Shown: positions 54,767-62,689 of the stretch, one piece after another
How the letters are laid out: every line of letters starts with the position of its first letter
Numbering within the stretch: position 1 is the first letter of the stretch
Assembly: GCF_013072695.1 (NCBI RefSeq)
Contig: NZ_LXUK01000025.1
Span: 1 to 64,000, forward strand
Direction: 5' to 3'
Origin: Acinetobacter sp. Ac_5812
GTDB taxonomy: Bacteria; Pseudomonadota; Gammaproteobacteria; Pseudomonadales; Moraxellaceae
DNA length: 64,000 nucleotides
The notes under the pieces: model-generated
Told to the model about the DNA's origin: nothing
What the model saw: the letters and a program-made list of their open reading frames with translations, nothing else
The model's database searches: none
Made by a program: the position numbers and the translations under genes

Positions 54767-54915
54767 GATCGACACCGATATCAAGGTGGCGCCTATTGTA
54801 TGAAAAAAATAGAGATACTGCACCTTTTCACTATGCTTTTTATTGGCAAGCAGATGTCCTTGATTTTCACAAAGCGTGCTAAGATGTTGCGCAGAATGAT
54901 AAATCTGACCGTACT

Positions 54916-57726
54916 ATGTCAAATTTCAATAAGACCATATCGAAACGCTTACGCCTCAATCATGCTTATGGGCAATTGATTGCACTGATTTTAGTGCCGA
55001 TTGCCATCTTGACAGGTGTTGGTATTCTTTGGGTTTTATCCGAAACGACCAGCTCCGCAAAATCACAACAACGCTCTGATGCTTCAGCCATTTTGGCGCG
55101 CTACCATCAAACCGCGAATGATTTATTAAAACTGGTACAAGAACAACCCGATCAATATGATCGTGCTCAAAACATCATGCAGAAGATGTTTGATGAAAAA
55201 AACCTACAGCGCGCAGTATTGATTGATAATCGCGGTCAGACTTATTTAAGCGTTGGCTATCAAAACAATCGCTTTTGGCCAAACTTCCCAGAAAACAGCA
55301 ACTTCTTTGGTCCAATTGCGCATAATCACAACAGCATCTATGGTTCGAAGCTCGACAGTGGCGACCCTAACGCTGTTTGGCTCATGATTGAATTAGACAA
55401 TCAACCCCTCGAATTGGCTCGCTATAAAATTCTACTGTCTCTGGTCGTGACTGGGCTGATCACCATACTGATTCTGCTGTTCTGTTTAAACGTGTTCTCA
55501 CGTCGTTGGCTCGCACCGTTGTATGAAATTCGCATGCAAATGCAACGCCTCAACGCCGACACCCTAGATCAGCATATTGTCGTGAACAGTACGGGTGAAC
55601 TGCGTTTGCTGCAACGTGATATTGCCAATGTGGTAAAACGTCTGCACTTTAGTTTTTTAGAATTAAAAGAACATACCGAACAAACCGAAGAAGACTTACG
55701 TCGAACACTCGATACCCTAGAAGTTCAGAACATTACCTATCGTCAGGCACGAGACCAAGCGATTTCATCAAACCAATCCAAGTCGGTGTTTTTGGCCAAT
55801 ATCAGTCATGAACTTAGAACACCTTTGAACAGTATTGATGGCTTCATTCACTTATTACTGCGTCAGCAGAATCTGAGTAATGAGCAAAATCTTTATTTGC
55901 AAACCATCCGAAAATCATCTGCACACTTATTGGCACTGATTAACGATGTATTGGATTTCTCTAAAATTGATGCAGGCAAACTCGAACTTGAAACTGCACC
56001 GTTTGACCTTGAAGAAGCCATTTTCGATGTGATGGATATGCTCTCGCCCCTAGCGGCACAAAAGCATATCAACATGGCCTTCTATTATGCAGAGAATATT
56101 CCAAAACATGTGGTAGGAGATGCTTTACGCTTTAAACAGATTCTGACTAATCTAATTTCCAATGCAATCAAATTCACACCTGATGGTGAGATTATTGTGC
56201 GTGTACGTATGGAAGATGATGAAATTGGACAATGCCTATTGCACTTTAGTGTACAAGACAGCGGAATTGGCCTCAGCGGCACTGATCGTAAAAAGCTGTT
56301 TGAATCGTTCTCTCAAGGCGATGCATCGGTCACCCGCCAATTCGGTGGTACTGGATTAGGTTTAGCGATTTCCAAACAGCTGGTGCATCTGATGCATGGT
56401 CAAATCGGTTTTGAAGACAACCAAGAGCGTGCACCGACAGAGAAAGGCTCAACCTTCTGGTTCACCGCCTCATTTAAAGTTGAAGAACAAGATGAGTTTG
56501 TTGAACATCCTCATTTCGATCATCTGCAAGTGGTGTCATATCTTGCCCACCCTGCAACGGCCAGCGTACTGCGTTCATACCTTGAGAATTATCATGTCTC
56601 TCATATTGAGACACAATCCATTCTGGACTTATTCAGCCGTTTAAATCACCTGAATCAGCAGGAAAATACCTGGTTAATTGTCGATCATAGTGGGGATACA
56701 GAGGCCTTACTCAAAGAGATTCGTCAACGCTATCATGGCAACTTAGCGGTTTATGGTTACCAGATGAGTCTTGAGCCGAACATGCTCAACGAATATCGCG
56801 CTCGCCCGCTGTATCAACCATTGAGTCGTCGTGAGTTGGTCCAGTTACTTGGCAATGAACCTGTTTTTGAGCAAGAACCAGAAGACTTTAATGGCCAAGG
56901 TTTACACATCTTGGCTGTGGATGACCATCTGCCTAATTTGATTGTACTTGAAGCCTTACTCGGTGAGCTCAATGTCACCACCACCAAAGCCTTAAGCGGA
57001 CAAAAGGCCATCGACATTATCCAAGAGCGAATCGAACAAAAATCGCCGCCGTTTGATTTGGTATTTATGGACATTCAAATGCCGGTGATGTCGGGGATTG
57101 ATACCACTCGCGCCATTCGCTCACTGGAATCAACACTTGATAATGGGATGCAACTGCCAATTATTGCACTCACAGCACATGCTTTGGCCGATGAAAAGCA
57201 GAAACTGCTCAAAGTTGGGATGAATGATTATGTGACCAAGCCGATTCAGATGGAGCAAATCATTCAAATCCTGACCCATTGGACCAAAAATAACTTCAGT
57301 GCCCAACCTGCGAGCATTGAACCCAAGCGACCAATTGAATCTATTGATCCTCAAATCCTAAATTGGCAACAAAGCGTACAACTTGCAGCCAACAAAGAAG
57401 ATCTGGCGCAAGATCTATTGAATATGCTGGTGGATAGTTTCGATACGGAACTGGCGGAAATGCAGCAATTGATTGAAATGGAAGATTTTCCACAACTCGA
57501 GCATGTCCTACATCGTCTTTATGGCGCGACCCGCTATGTCGGTACGCCAAACTTACAGCAAGTCTCAGGTGAGTTTGAACAATTTGTCTCGACCTTACGT
57601 AAAGAACGCCGTAAAGCGGATGATGTGTTTATTCGTGAAACCACGCATCGTTTCAATGAGCTCAGCACGGCGATTGAACAAGTGAGACAAGCGGCTAACT
57701 TGATCCTACATGCGCATGACTCGTAA
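54916..57726 (+). CDS. gacS: GacS/BarA hybrid sensor histidine kinase
   Basis: 936 aa. TM1 (about 20-44) and TM2 (about 175-197) flank a periplasmic sensor. Then HAMP, HisKA with His298 in ISHELRTPLNSIDG, HATPase (FGGTGLGLAISKQLV), a receiver with Asp719 (FMDIQMPVMSG) and a C-terminal HPt with His866 (LHRLYGAT). This tripartite layout matches GacS/BarA, which phosphorylates GacA and, via Rsm-type sRNAs, controls virulence and metabolism. gacA is not in the window. It is divergent from cysM. Confidence 0.93.
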   Translation: MSNFNKTISKRLRLNHAYGQLIALILVPIAILTGVGILWVLSETTSSAKSQQRSDASAILARYHQTANDLLKLVQEQPDQYDRAQNIMQKMFDEKNLQRAVLIDNRGQTYLSVGYQNNRFWPNFPENSNFFGPIAHNHNSIYGSKLDSGDPNAVWLMIELDNQPLELARYKILLSLVVTGLITILILLFCLNVFSRRWLAPLYEIRMQMQRLNADTLDQHIVVNSTGELRLLQRDIANVVKRLHFSFLELKEHTEQTEEDLRRTLDTLEVQNITYRQARDQAISSNQSKSVFLANISHELRTPLNSIDGFIHLLLRQQNLSNEQNLYLQTIRKSSAHLLALINDVLDFSKIDAGKLELETAPFDLEEAIFDVMDMLSPLAAQKHINMAFYYAENIPKHVVGDALRFKQILTNLISNAIKFTPDGEIIVRVRMEDDEIGQCLLHFSVQDSGIGLSGTDRKKLFESFSQGDASVTRQFGGTGLGLAISKQLVHLMHGQIGFEDNQERAPTEKGSTFWFTASFKVEEQDEFVEHPHFDHLQVVSYLAHPATASVLRSYLENYHVSHIETQSILDLFSRLNHLNQQENTWLIVDHSGDTEALLKEIRQRYHGNLAVYGYQMSLEPNMLNEYRARPLYQPLSRRELVQLLGNEPVFEQEPEDFNGQGLHILAVDDHLPNLIVLEALLGELNVTTTKALSGQKAIDIIQERIEQKSPPFDLVFMDIQMPVMSGIDTTRAIRSLESTLDNGMQLPIIALTAHALADEKQKLLKVGMNDYVTKPIQMEQIIQILTHWTKNNFSAQPASIEPKRPIESIDPQILNWQQSVQLAANKEDLAQDLLNMLVDSFDTELAEMQQLIEMEDFPQLEHVLHRLYGATRYVGTPNLQQVSGEFEQFVSTLRKERRKADDVFIRETTHRFNELSTAIEQVRQAANLILHAHDS

Positions 57727-57854
57727 AACTGTGAGTTGGGATATTGGATAGTCAATGATTAAAATACAGGCCGTCTTTTTGTGACTGCCCTGTCATGTTT
57801 CAACCTAAAGACTCGTGCTATGCTGCCTCATCAAACACAATAAGAGTAAGGCAG

Positions 57855-58643
57855 ATGGCACTTTTACGCGTTGAAAAGAACAATGGAATCGCAACAGTTT
57901 CCCTAAACCGACCTGACAAACGTAATGCAATGAGCTTTGCCTTACTCAAAGAGCTGGTGGCAACTGCCAAAAAAATTGAAAAAGATCGTTCAATCCGCTG
58001 TGTCATTCTCACTGGTGAAGCACAAGTCTTTAGTGCAGGCATCGACCTTTCTGATTTAAACAATCCTAAAAATACTGCTTTTGCCGCATGGGAACTGATC
58101 AAACCAGGGCAAAGTCTGTTCCAAAAAGCCTTTCTGATCTGGCAGAACCTGCCGATCCCTGTGATTGCAGCAATCGAAGGCTATTGCTTTGGTGCAGGCA
58201 TGCAGCTCGCACTTGCAGCGGATATTCGTATTGCAACGCCAAGCACGCAAATGTCAATCATGGAAAGTCGTTGGGGCCTTGTACCAGATATGGGGCTCAC
58301 CCGTTCATTGAAAGGACTGATTGGCGTTGATTTGGCCAAAGAACTGACCTTAACTGCACGTATCTTTGATGCTGAATATGCCAAACAAATTGGTCTAGTC
58401 ACCCATTTAGACAATGATCCATTAGCAAAAGCAAACATCATTGCGGAAGAGATTTTACAACGCTCACCAGATGCCATTATGGCAGCCAAACGGGTGTTAG
58501 ATGCGATGGAGCACCAACCTGAAAAAGCATTACGTTTGGAAAAACTTTGGCAGCTCAAACTACTTTTAGGTAAAAACAGTAGTCTGGCACGCAAAAAGGA
58601 CAAGAACCCAGAAGTTCAATTCCTGCCGCGCCAATACAAATAA
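57855..58643 (+). CDS. Crotonase/enoyl-CoA hydratase family protein
   Basis: 262 aa from the ATG at 57855 (MALLRVEKNNGIATVSLNRP), with AAGG just upstream; the frame is open back to 57795. Oxyanion-hole regions VFSAGIDLSDL and AIEGYCFGAGMQLALAADIRI are clear. Acidic catalytic residues near MESRWGLVPD. The exact reaction (hydratase, isomerase or other) cannot be told. It is the first of three closely spaced genes. Confidence 0.9.
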   Translation: MALLRVEKNNGIATVSLNRPDKRNAMSFALLKELVATAKKIEKDRSIRCVILTGEAQVFSAGIDLSDLNNPKNTAFAAWELIKPGQSLFQKAFLIWQNLPIPVIAAIEGYCFGAGMQLALAADIRIATPSTQMSIMESRWGLVPDMGLTRSLKGLIGVDLAKELTLTARIFDAEYAKQIGLVTHLDNDPLAKANIIAEEILQRSPDAIMAAKRVLDAMEHQPEKALRLEKLWQLKLLLGKNSSLARKKDKNPEVQFLPRQYK

Positions 58644-58664
58644 TTCCGACTGGAGAATATTCAC

Positions 58665-59531
58665 ATGCATGCGAATCAAAAAACACCAATCGCTTTCTTG
58701 GGTATGGGTTTAATGGGCACACGTATGGCCAGCCGACTCTTACAAGCAGGTTATCCTGTGGCGGTCTGGAATCGTAGTCCACTTGCATGTGAACCTCTGC
58801 AGCAACAAGGTGCATCACACTTAAAGCTAAATGACATCGGCAGCTACCCTGTTATTTTGACCTGTTTAGCCGATGATCAAGCAGTGCAAAATGTTTTCGC
58901 CCAAATTCAACCATATTTGAAAGCTGAACAGATCATCGTTGATTTCTCCAGCTTATCGGTCTCTGCGACTCAACAATTGGCTCAGTCTGCTCAACAACAA
59001 CAGGTCACATGGATTGATTCACCCGTATCAGGCGGAACCATGGGAGCTGAACAAGGTACATTGGTGATTTTTGCAGGAGGTGATGCTGAGACGATCGAGC
59101 AGCTCACCCCGATTTACAATGTCCTCTCACAGCGTGTTACCCGTATGGGAACATCAGGTACAGGACAAGCGACCAAAATTTGTAATCAGCTGATTGTTGC
59201 CGCCAATAGCACCCTGATCGCAGAAGCTGTCGCCCTTGCCAATCAAGCAGGCGTCGACACCGCATTACTTGCACCTGCACTCGCGGGCGGCTTTGCCGAC
59301 TCAAAACCCTTTCAAATCCTTGCTCCTCGTATGGCAACACATACTTTTGAACCAGTACAATGGAAGGTGCAAACCTTATCAAAAGATTTAAACAATGCCC
59401 TACTTCTAGCACAGAGTTTTAACTTAAAGATACCTGTGGCACAAAAAGCTCTATTACAGTTACAAGCTCACCAAGAAAATGGCTTTGCTGATAAGGATTT
59501 AGCGACTATCATCAAAATTACACAACAATAA
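58665..59531 (+). CDS. NAD(P)-dependent beta-hydroxyacid dehydrogenase (HIBADH/GlxR family)
   Basis: 288 aa. Cofactor motif FLGMGLMGTRMASRLLQAGY (quoted to 20), substrate motif DSPVSGGTMGAEQGTL and the catalytic-type Lys in ATKICNQLI. Family members act on 3-hydroxyisobutyrate or tartronate semialdehyde. A hydroxypyruvate-isomerase-like gene follows in 23 bp, so tartronate semialdehyde reduction is plausible. Cytoplasmic. Confidence 0.92.
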   Translation: MHANQKTPIAFLGMGLMGTRMASRLLQAGYPVAVWNRSPLACEPLQQQGASHLKLNDIGSYPVILTCLADDQAVQNVFAQIQPYLKAEQIIVDFSSLSVSATQQLAQSAQQQQVTWIDSPVSGGTMGAEQGTLVIFAGGDAETIEQLTPIYNVLSQRVTRMGTSGTGQATKICNQLIVAANSTLIAEAVALANQAGVDTALLAPALAGGFADSKPFQILAPRMATHTFEPVQWKVQTLSKDLNNALLLAQSFNLKIPVAQKALLQLQAHQENGFADKDLATIIKITQQ

Positions 59532-59554
59532 TTATTGATTCAGGGAGTCTGAAA

Positions 59555-60349
59555 ATGAGCCATCTTGCAGTCAATTTATCCATGATCTTCACTGAAGTTC
59601 CTTTAATCGAGCGTTTCGCCTTAGCACACGCTCACGGTTTTCAGCATGTAGAAATTCAATTCCCCTATGAACTCGATGTGATTGATATTCGAACTCAACT
59701 TGAGCAACACAATCTCTCCCTCTGCCTGATTAATGTTCCTGCGGGTGACTTGATGCAAGGCGGCAATGGACTTGCAGGTGTGCCGGGACGAGAAATTGAA
59801 TTTCATCAAGCGCTTGAGTTGGCCATTCGTTATGCCACTGCATTAGATGTTCCACGCGTCAACATTCTGGCAGGTAAACAACCGCTGGATGCAGATCTGC
59901 TGCCTTGTCTCAACACGCTTGCAAGTAATTTAAAACTGGCGTGTCACATGCTCACGGAACAAGGTATTGAACCCGTTTTTGAAATGATCAATGGTACTGA
60001 TATGCCACGCTTCTTGGTTCAGAACATTGCCCAAGCCCAAGAAATGCTGGAAGCCATCAACCATCCCGCCCTGAAAATGCAATATGACTGTTATCACATG
60101 GCGATGATGGGTGAAGATGTATTAGCGGGATTACAGGAAAATATCGATCAGATTGGGCACATCCAATTTGCCGACTGTCCAGACCGGCATGAACCCGATA
60201 CTGGAAATATCCCCTATAAACAAATCTTTGACTGGTTGCTACAAAGTGACTATCGAGGTCTAATTGCAGCGGAATACAGACCAAAAACGCAGTCAGATCA
60301 ATCTTTTGCATGGAAAAACAAGTATTTTTCCAATGATGTGAATACATAA
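59555..60349 (+). CDS. Hydroxypyruvate isomerase-like (Hyi/OtnI) TIM-barrel protein
   Basis: 264 aa. The xylose-isomerase-like fold carries Glu in PVFEMINGTDM and Glu in AAEYRPK, the usual catalytic pair of Hyi/OtnI, plus MQYDCYHMAMMGED and HIQFADCPDRHEPDTG. Either hydroxypyruvate/tartronate semialdehyde or 2-oxo-tetronate isomerisation is possible. It pairs with the dehydrogenase at 58665. No glyoxylate carboligase is nearby. Confidence 0.88.
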   Translation: MSHLAVNLSMIFTEVPLIERFALAHAHGFQHVEIQFPYELDVIDIRTQLEQHNLSLCLINVPAGDLMQGGNGLAGVPGREIEFHQALELAIRYATALDVPRVNILAGKQPLDADLLPCLNTLASNLKLACHMLTEQGIEPVFEMINGTDMPRFLVQNIAQAQEMLEAINHPALKMQYDCYHMAMMGEDVLAGLQENIDQIGHIQFADCPDRHEPDTGNIPYKQIFDWLLQSDYRGLIAAEYRPKTQSDQSFAWKNKYFSNDVNT

Positions 60350-60366
60350 ACTGTTACTGCTAAAAT

Positions 60367-60395
60367 TTGAACTTTTTAGAGAAAAACGGTATATT
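60367..60395 (+). promoter_or_regulatory. Candidate promoter of rsfS
   Basis: TTGAAC (60367-60372) and TATATT (60390-60395) with a 17-bp spacer. The predicted start near 60402 falls at or after the ATG at 60401, which argues that translation begins at the in-frame ATG 60431. Confidence 0.6.
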
Positions 60396-60430
60396 TGACA
60401 ATGAGCAATTGTCAGGAAAATATACCCTCT

Positions 60431-60829
60431 ATGAATTTAGAACCATCGCCCAGCGCTTCTAATTCTCACGACCTAAAAATCAAAACAGCGAACAAAGATG
60501 TACAAGCGTGCCTAAACGTTGTACATGAAGCTCTCACTGATGTAAAAGCCAAAGATATTCTTGAACTTGACGTAAGTACGATCAGTAATGTTGCCGATGC
60601 AATTGTGATTGCAAGCGGTACATCGACTCGTCATGTTAAAGCCCTTGCAGACAATGTTGCTGATGAAGCACGTAAAGCAGGTTTCCGCCCAATCGGTGTC
60701 GAAGGTGAACGCGATGCTGAGTGGATCCTAATCGACCTCGGTTTTGTTGTGGTACATGTAATGTTACCAACCGCGCGTAAGTTCTACGACTTAGAAAGCT
60801 TATGGCGTGCGCCCGAATCTGTAGCGTAA
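60431..60829 (+). CDS. rsfS: Ribosomal silencing factor RsfS
   Basis: 132 aa from ATG 60431; an ATG at 60401 is also in frame. The RsfS core runs from about residue 30 to 125, with DVKAKDILELDVSTISNVAD (quoted to 20), IVIASGTSTRHVKALADNV and FVVVHVMLPTARKFYDLE. It binds L14 on the 50S subunit and blocks subunit joining when nutrients are low. It is not next to nadD here. Ends with a strong terminator. Confidence 0.93.
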   Translation: MNLEPSPSASNSHDLKIKTANKDVQACLNVVHEALTDVKAKDILELDVSTISNVADAIVIASGTSTRHVKALADNVADEARKAGFRPIGVEGERDAEWILIDLGFVVVHVMLPTARKFYDLESLWRAPESVA

Positions 60830-60837
60830 AGCTCCTC

Positions 60838-60866
60838 AAAAAAGCGACCGAATAGGTCGCTTTTTT
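60838..60866 (+). terminator. Intrinsic terminator of rsfS
   Basis: Stem AAAAAAGCGACC / GGTCGCTTTTTT with a 5-nt loop, 8 bp after the stop. Confidence 0.92.
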
Positions 60867-61005
60867 TATAGCGAATTCAAGTCAAAAATAGCCCTAAACA
60901 AGAACACGTAACAAGCCGATTTAGCCCTAAATTTCCGACCATTCGTTGTAAAATATAATCGCAGTGCTAGTATTAAATCCTCTCCTCAAGTACAGCTAGA
61001 ATAAG

Positions 61006-61626
61006 ATGAAAGATTCAGCCGCATGGATTGAAACACTCCATAAGATTACTGGATTGGCTCAATCAGGTTTGCACTACAGCAAAGATGTATACGATAAAGA
61101 GCGTTATGAGCAATTACTTGATCACGTCCGTACCCTGATTGAATTAAAAGAAATTGATACCACTCATTTTATTTCCAATGTCTTGCAAGATATTGGCTAT
61201 GCAACACCCAAAATCGATGTGCGCGCTGTTGTCTTTAAGGACAATAAACTTCTATTAGCCAAAGAGACACAGGATGGCTTATGGTCTATTCCTGGAGGTT
61301 GGGCAGATGTTGGCTATTCCGCTGCAGAAAATGCTGAAAAAGAAGTCCTTGAAGAAACTGGGTTAGAGGTGAAAGCCGTTAGACTCCTCGCACTCACAGA
61401 TCGTAGAAAGCACCCTCACCCTGCCATGTTCTTACACGTGTATAAAGCCTTTTTTTGGTGTGAACTGATTGGTGGCGAACTCAAACCAAGCATAGAAACC
61501 TCGGAGGTGGCTTTCTTTGGCAAGGATGAATTACCTCCAATTTCTACAGCGCGTGTTACCGAGGCACAAATCCATCAATTTTTTGAGTTACTACAGGGAT
61601 TACCGGAGAATACTTATTTCGACTAA
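61006..61626 (+). CDS. NUDIX hydrolase with N-terminal NUDIX_N domain
   Basis: 206 aa. The N-terminal ~65 residues (WIETLHKITGLAQSGLHYSK) match the NUDIX_N extension. The NUDIX box follows in GGWADVGYSAAENAEKEVLEETGL, quoted in part, with the usual REUxEE seen as KEVLEE, a conservative R-to-K change. Such proteins cleave nucleoside diphosphate derivatives, including ADP-ribose-type substrates. Monocistronic. Confidence 0.88.
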   Translation: MKDSAAWIETLHKITGLAQSGLHYSKDVYDKERYEQLLDHVRTLIELKEIDTTHFISNVLQDIGYATPKIDVRAVVFKDNKLLLAKETQDGLWSIPGGWADVGYSAAENAEKEVLEETGLEVKAVRLLALTDRRKHPHPAMFLHVYKAFFWCELIGGELKPSIETSEVAFFGKDELPPISTARVTEAQIHQFFELLQGLPENTYFD

Positions 61627-61723
61627 CTTCTAATTTAAAGAACTCATCAAAAACATAATCCCCAAACAACAATATCGCTCTCACCAAAAGATGAGCAAAT
61701 GTCGACCATCTCCCACCTTTAAA

Positions 61724-61745
61724 TTTGACATGACAAATTGTCAAA
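61724..61745 (+). promoter_or_regulatory. 22-bp inverted repeat upstream of the SDR gene
   Basis: TTTGACA (61724-61730) and TGTCAAA (61739-61745) form perfect 7-bp arms with an 8-bp spacer, overlapping a -35-like TTGACA, about 60 bp before the start. This is the form of a TetR/LysR-type operator. No regulator gene is adjacent. Confidence 0.42.
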
Positions 61746-61807
61746 ATTGCAGCACTATACAGATTCTTGCAATCCCACCAATAAATAGCATAACTGGAGT
61801 ACAGGAA

Positions 61808-62629
61808 GTGAAAATACTGATTACAGGTGCCAATACAGGCATTGGTTTTGCCACAGCAGAACAGCTGGTTAAACAAGGGCAACACGTGATTCTGGCCTGC
61901 CGAAACCCACAGAAAGCACAACAAGCACAAAACAAATTACGGGCGCTCGACCAAGGGCAAGTCGATCTCATCTCCCTCGACCTCAACAGCCTTGAATTAA
62001 CTCGAAAAGCAGCAGATGAAATTGTAGACCGTTATGGCAATCTGGATGTGTTGATCAACAATGCTGGCTTATTTGCCAAAACCAAACAACTGACTGCTGA
62101 TGGCTTCGAGCAACAGTTTGGTGTCAATTATCTCGGTCATTTTTTATTGACCCAAAAACTGCTTCCTGTTTTAAAACAATCGCCTCAAGCACGTATTGTC
62201 CATTTGGCCTCAATTGCACATTGGGCAGGCTCAATCAAACCCAACAAATTCCGCGCAGAGGGGTTTTATAATCCACTATTTTATTATGGACAATCCAAGC
62301 TCGCGAATTTACTGTTCAGCAATGCATTAGCAGAACAACTAGCAGATAGCTCAATTACCAATAATGCGTTACACCCAGGTGGCGTCGCTTCGGATATTTA
62401 TCGCGATCTACCCAAACCTGTCTATGCGGCGATGAAATTAGGTTTAGTCCCAACCTCTGTTCCTGCAAATTTGATTAGCAAAATGGCAATTGGAGACGAA
62501 TGGAAAAATCGTAATGGAGCGTATGTCAGTGCGCATATGCCAGATTGGAAATCTCCACATGCCAAAAACCAGCAATTGGCACGTGATCTTTATCAACAAT
62601 CTATGCAATTGGTTGAAAAGTTTCTTTAA
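61808..62629 (+). CDS. Short-chain dehydrogenase (retinol dehydrogenase-like SDR)
   Basis: 273 aa from a GTG start at 61808, chosen because GGAG lies 8 nt upstream and the Rossmann strand begins at once (VKILITGANTGIGFATAEQL). The frame is open back to 61691 but without family similarity. NNAG, HLASIAHWAG and YGQSKLANLLFSN match the RDH/WWOX-like SDR group. Substrate unknown. Confidence 0.9.
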   Translation: MKILITGANTGIGFATAEQLVKQGQHVILACRNPQKAQQAQNKLRALDQGQVDLISLDLNSLELTRKAADEIVDRYGNLDVLINNAGLFAKTKQLTADGFEQQFGVNYLGHFLLTQKLLPVLKQSPQARIVHLASIAHWAGSIKPNKFRAEGFYNPLFYYGQSKLANLLFSNALAEQLADSSITNNALHPGGVASDIYRDLPKPVYAAMKLGLVPTSVPANLISKMAIGDEWKNRNGAYVSAHMPDWKSPHAKNQQLARDLYQQSMQLVEKFL

Positions 62630-62644
62630 AAATAAGCCAAATAA

Positions 62645-62668
62645 AAAAGCCACCCGAGGGTGGCTTTT
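62645..62668. terminator. Bidirectional terminator, SDR / pntB
   Basis: Stem AAAAGCCACC / GGTGGCTTTT with a CGAG loop, between convergent stops. Confidence 0.88.
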
Positions 62669-62689
62669 ACAATCTTGATTGAGGCCAGA

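Noticed and set aside
54767..54823. Upstream extension of CysM
   Set aside because: The conserved protein starts at MTNTQTDFLAD; the extra region lies in the divergent promoter space with gacS.
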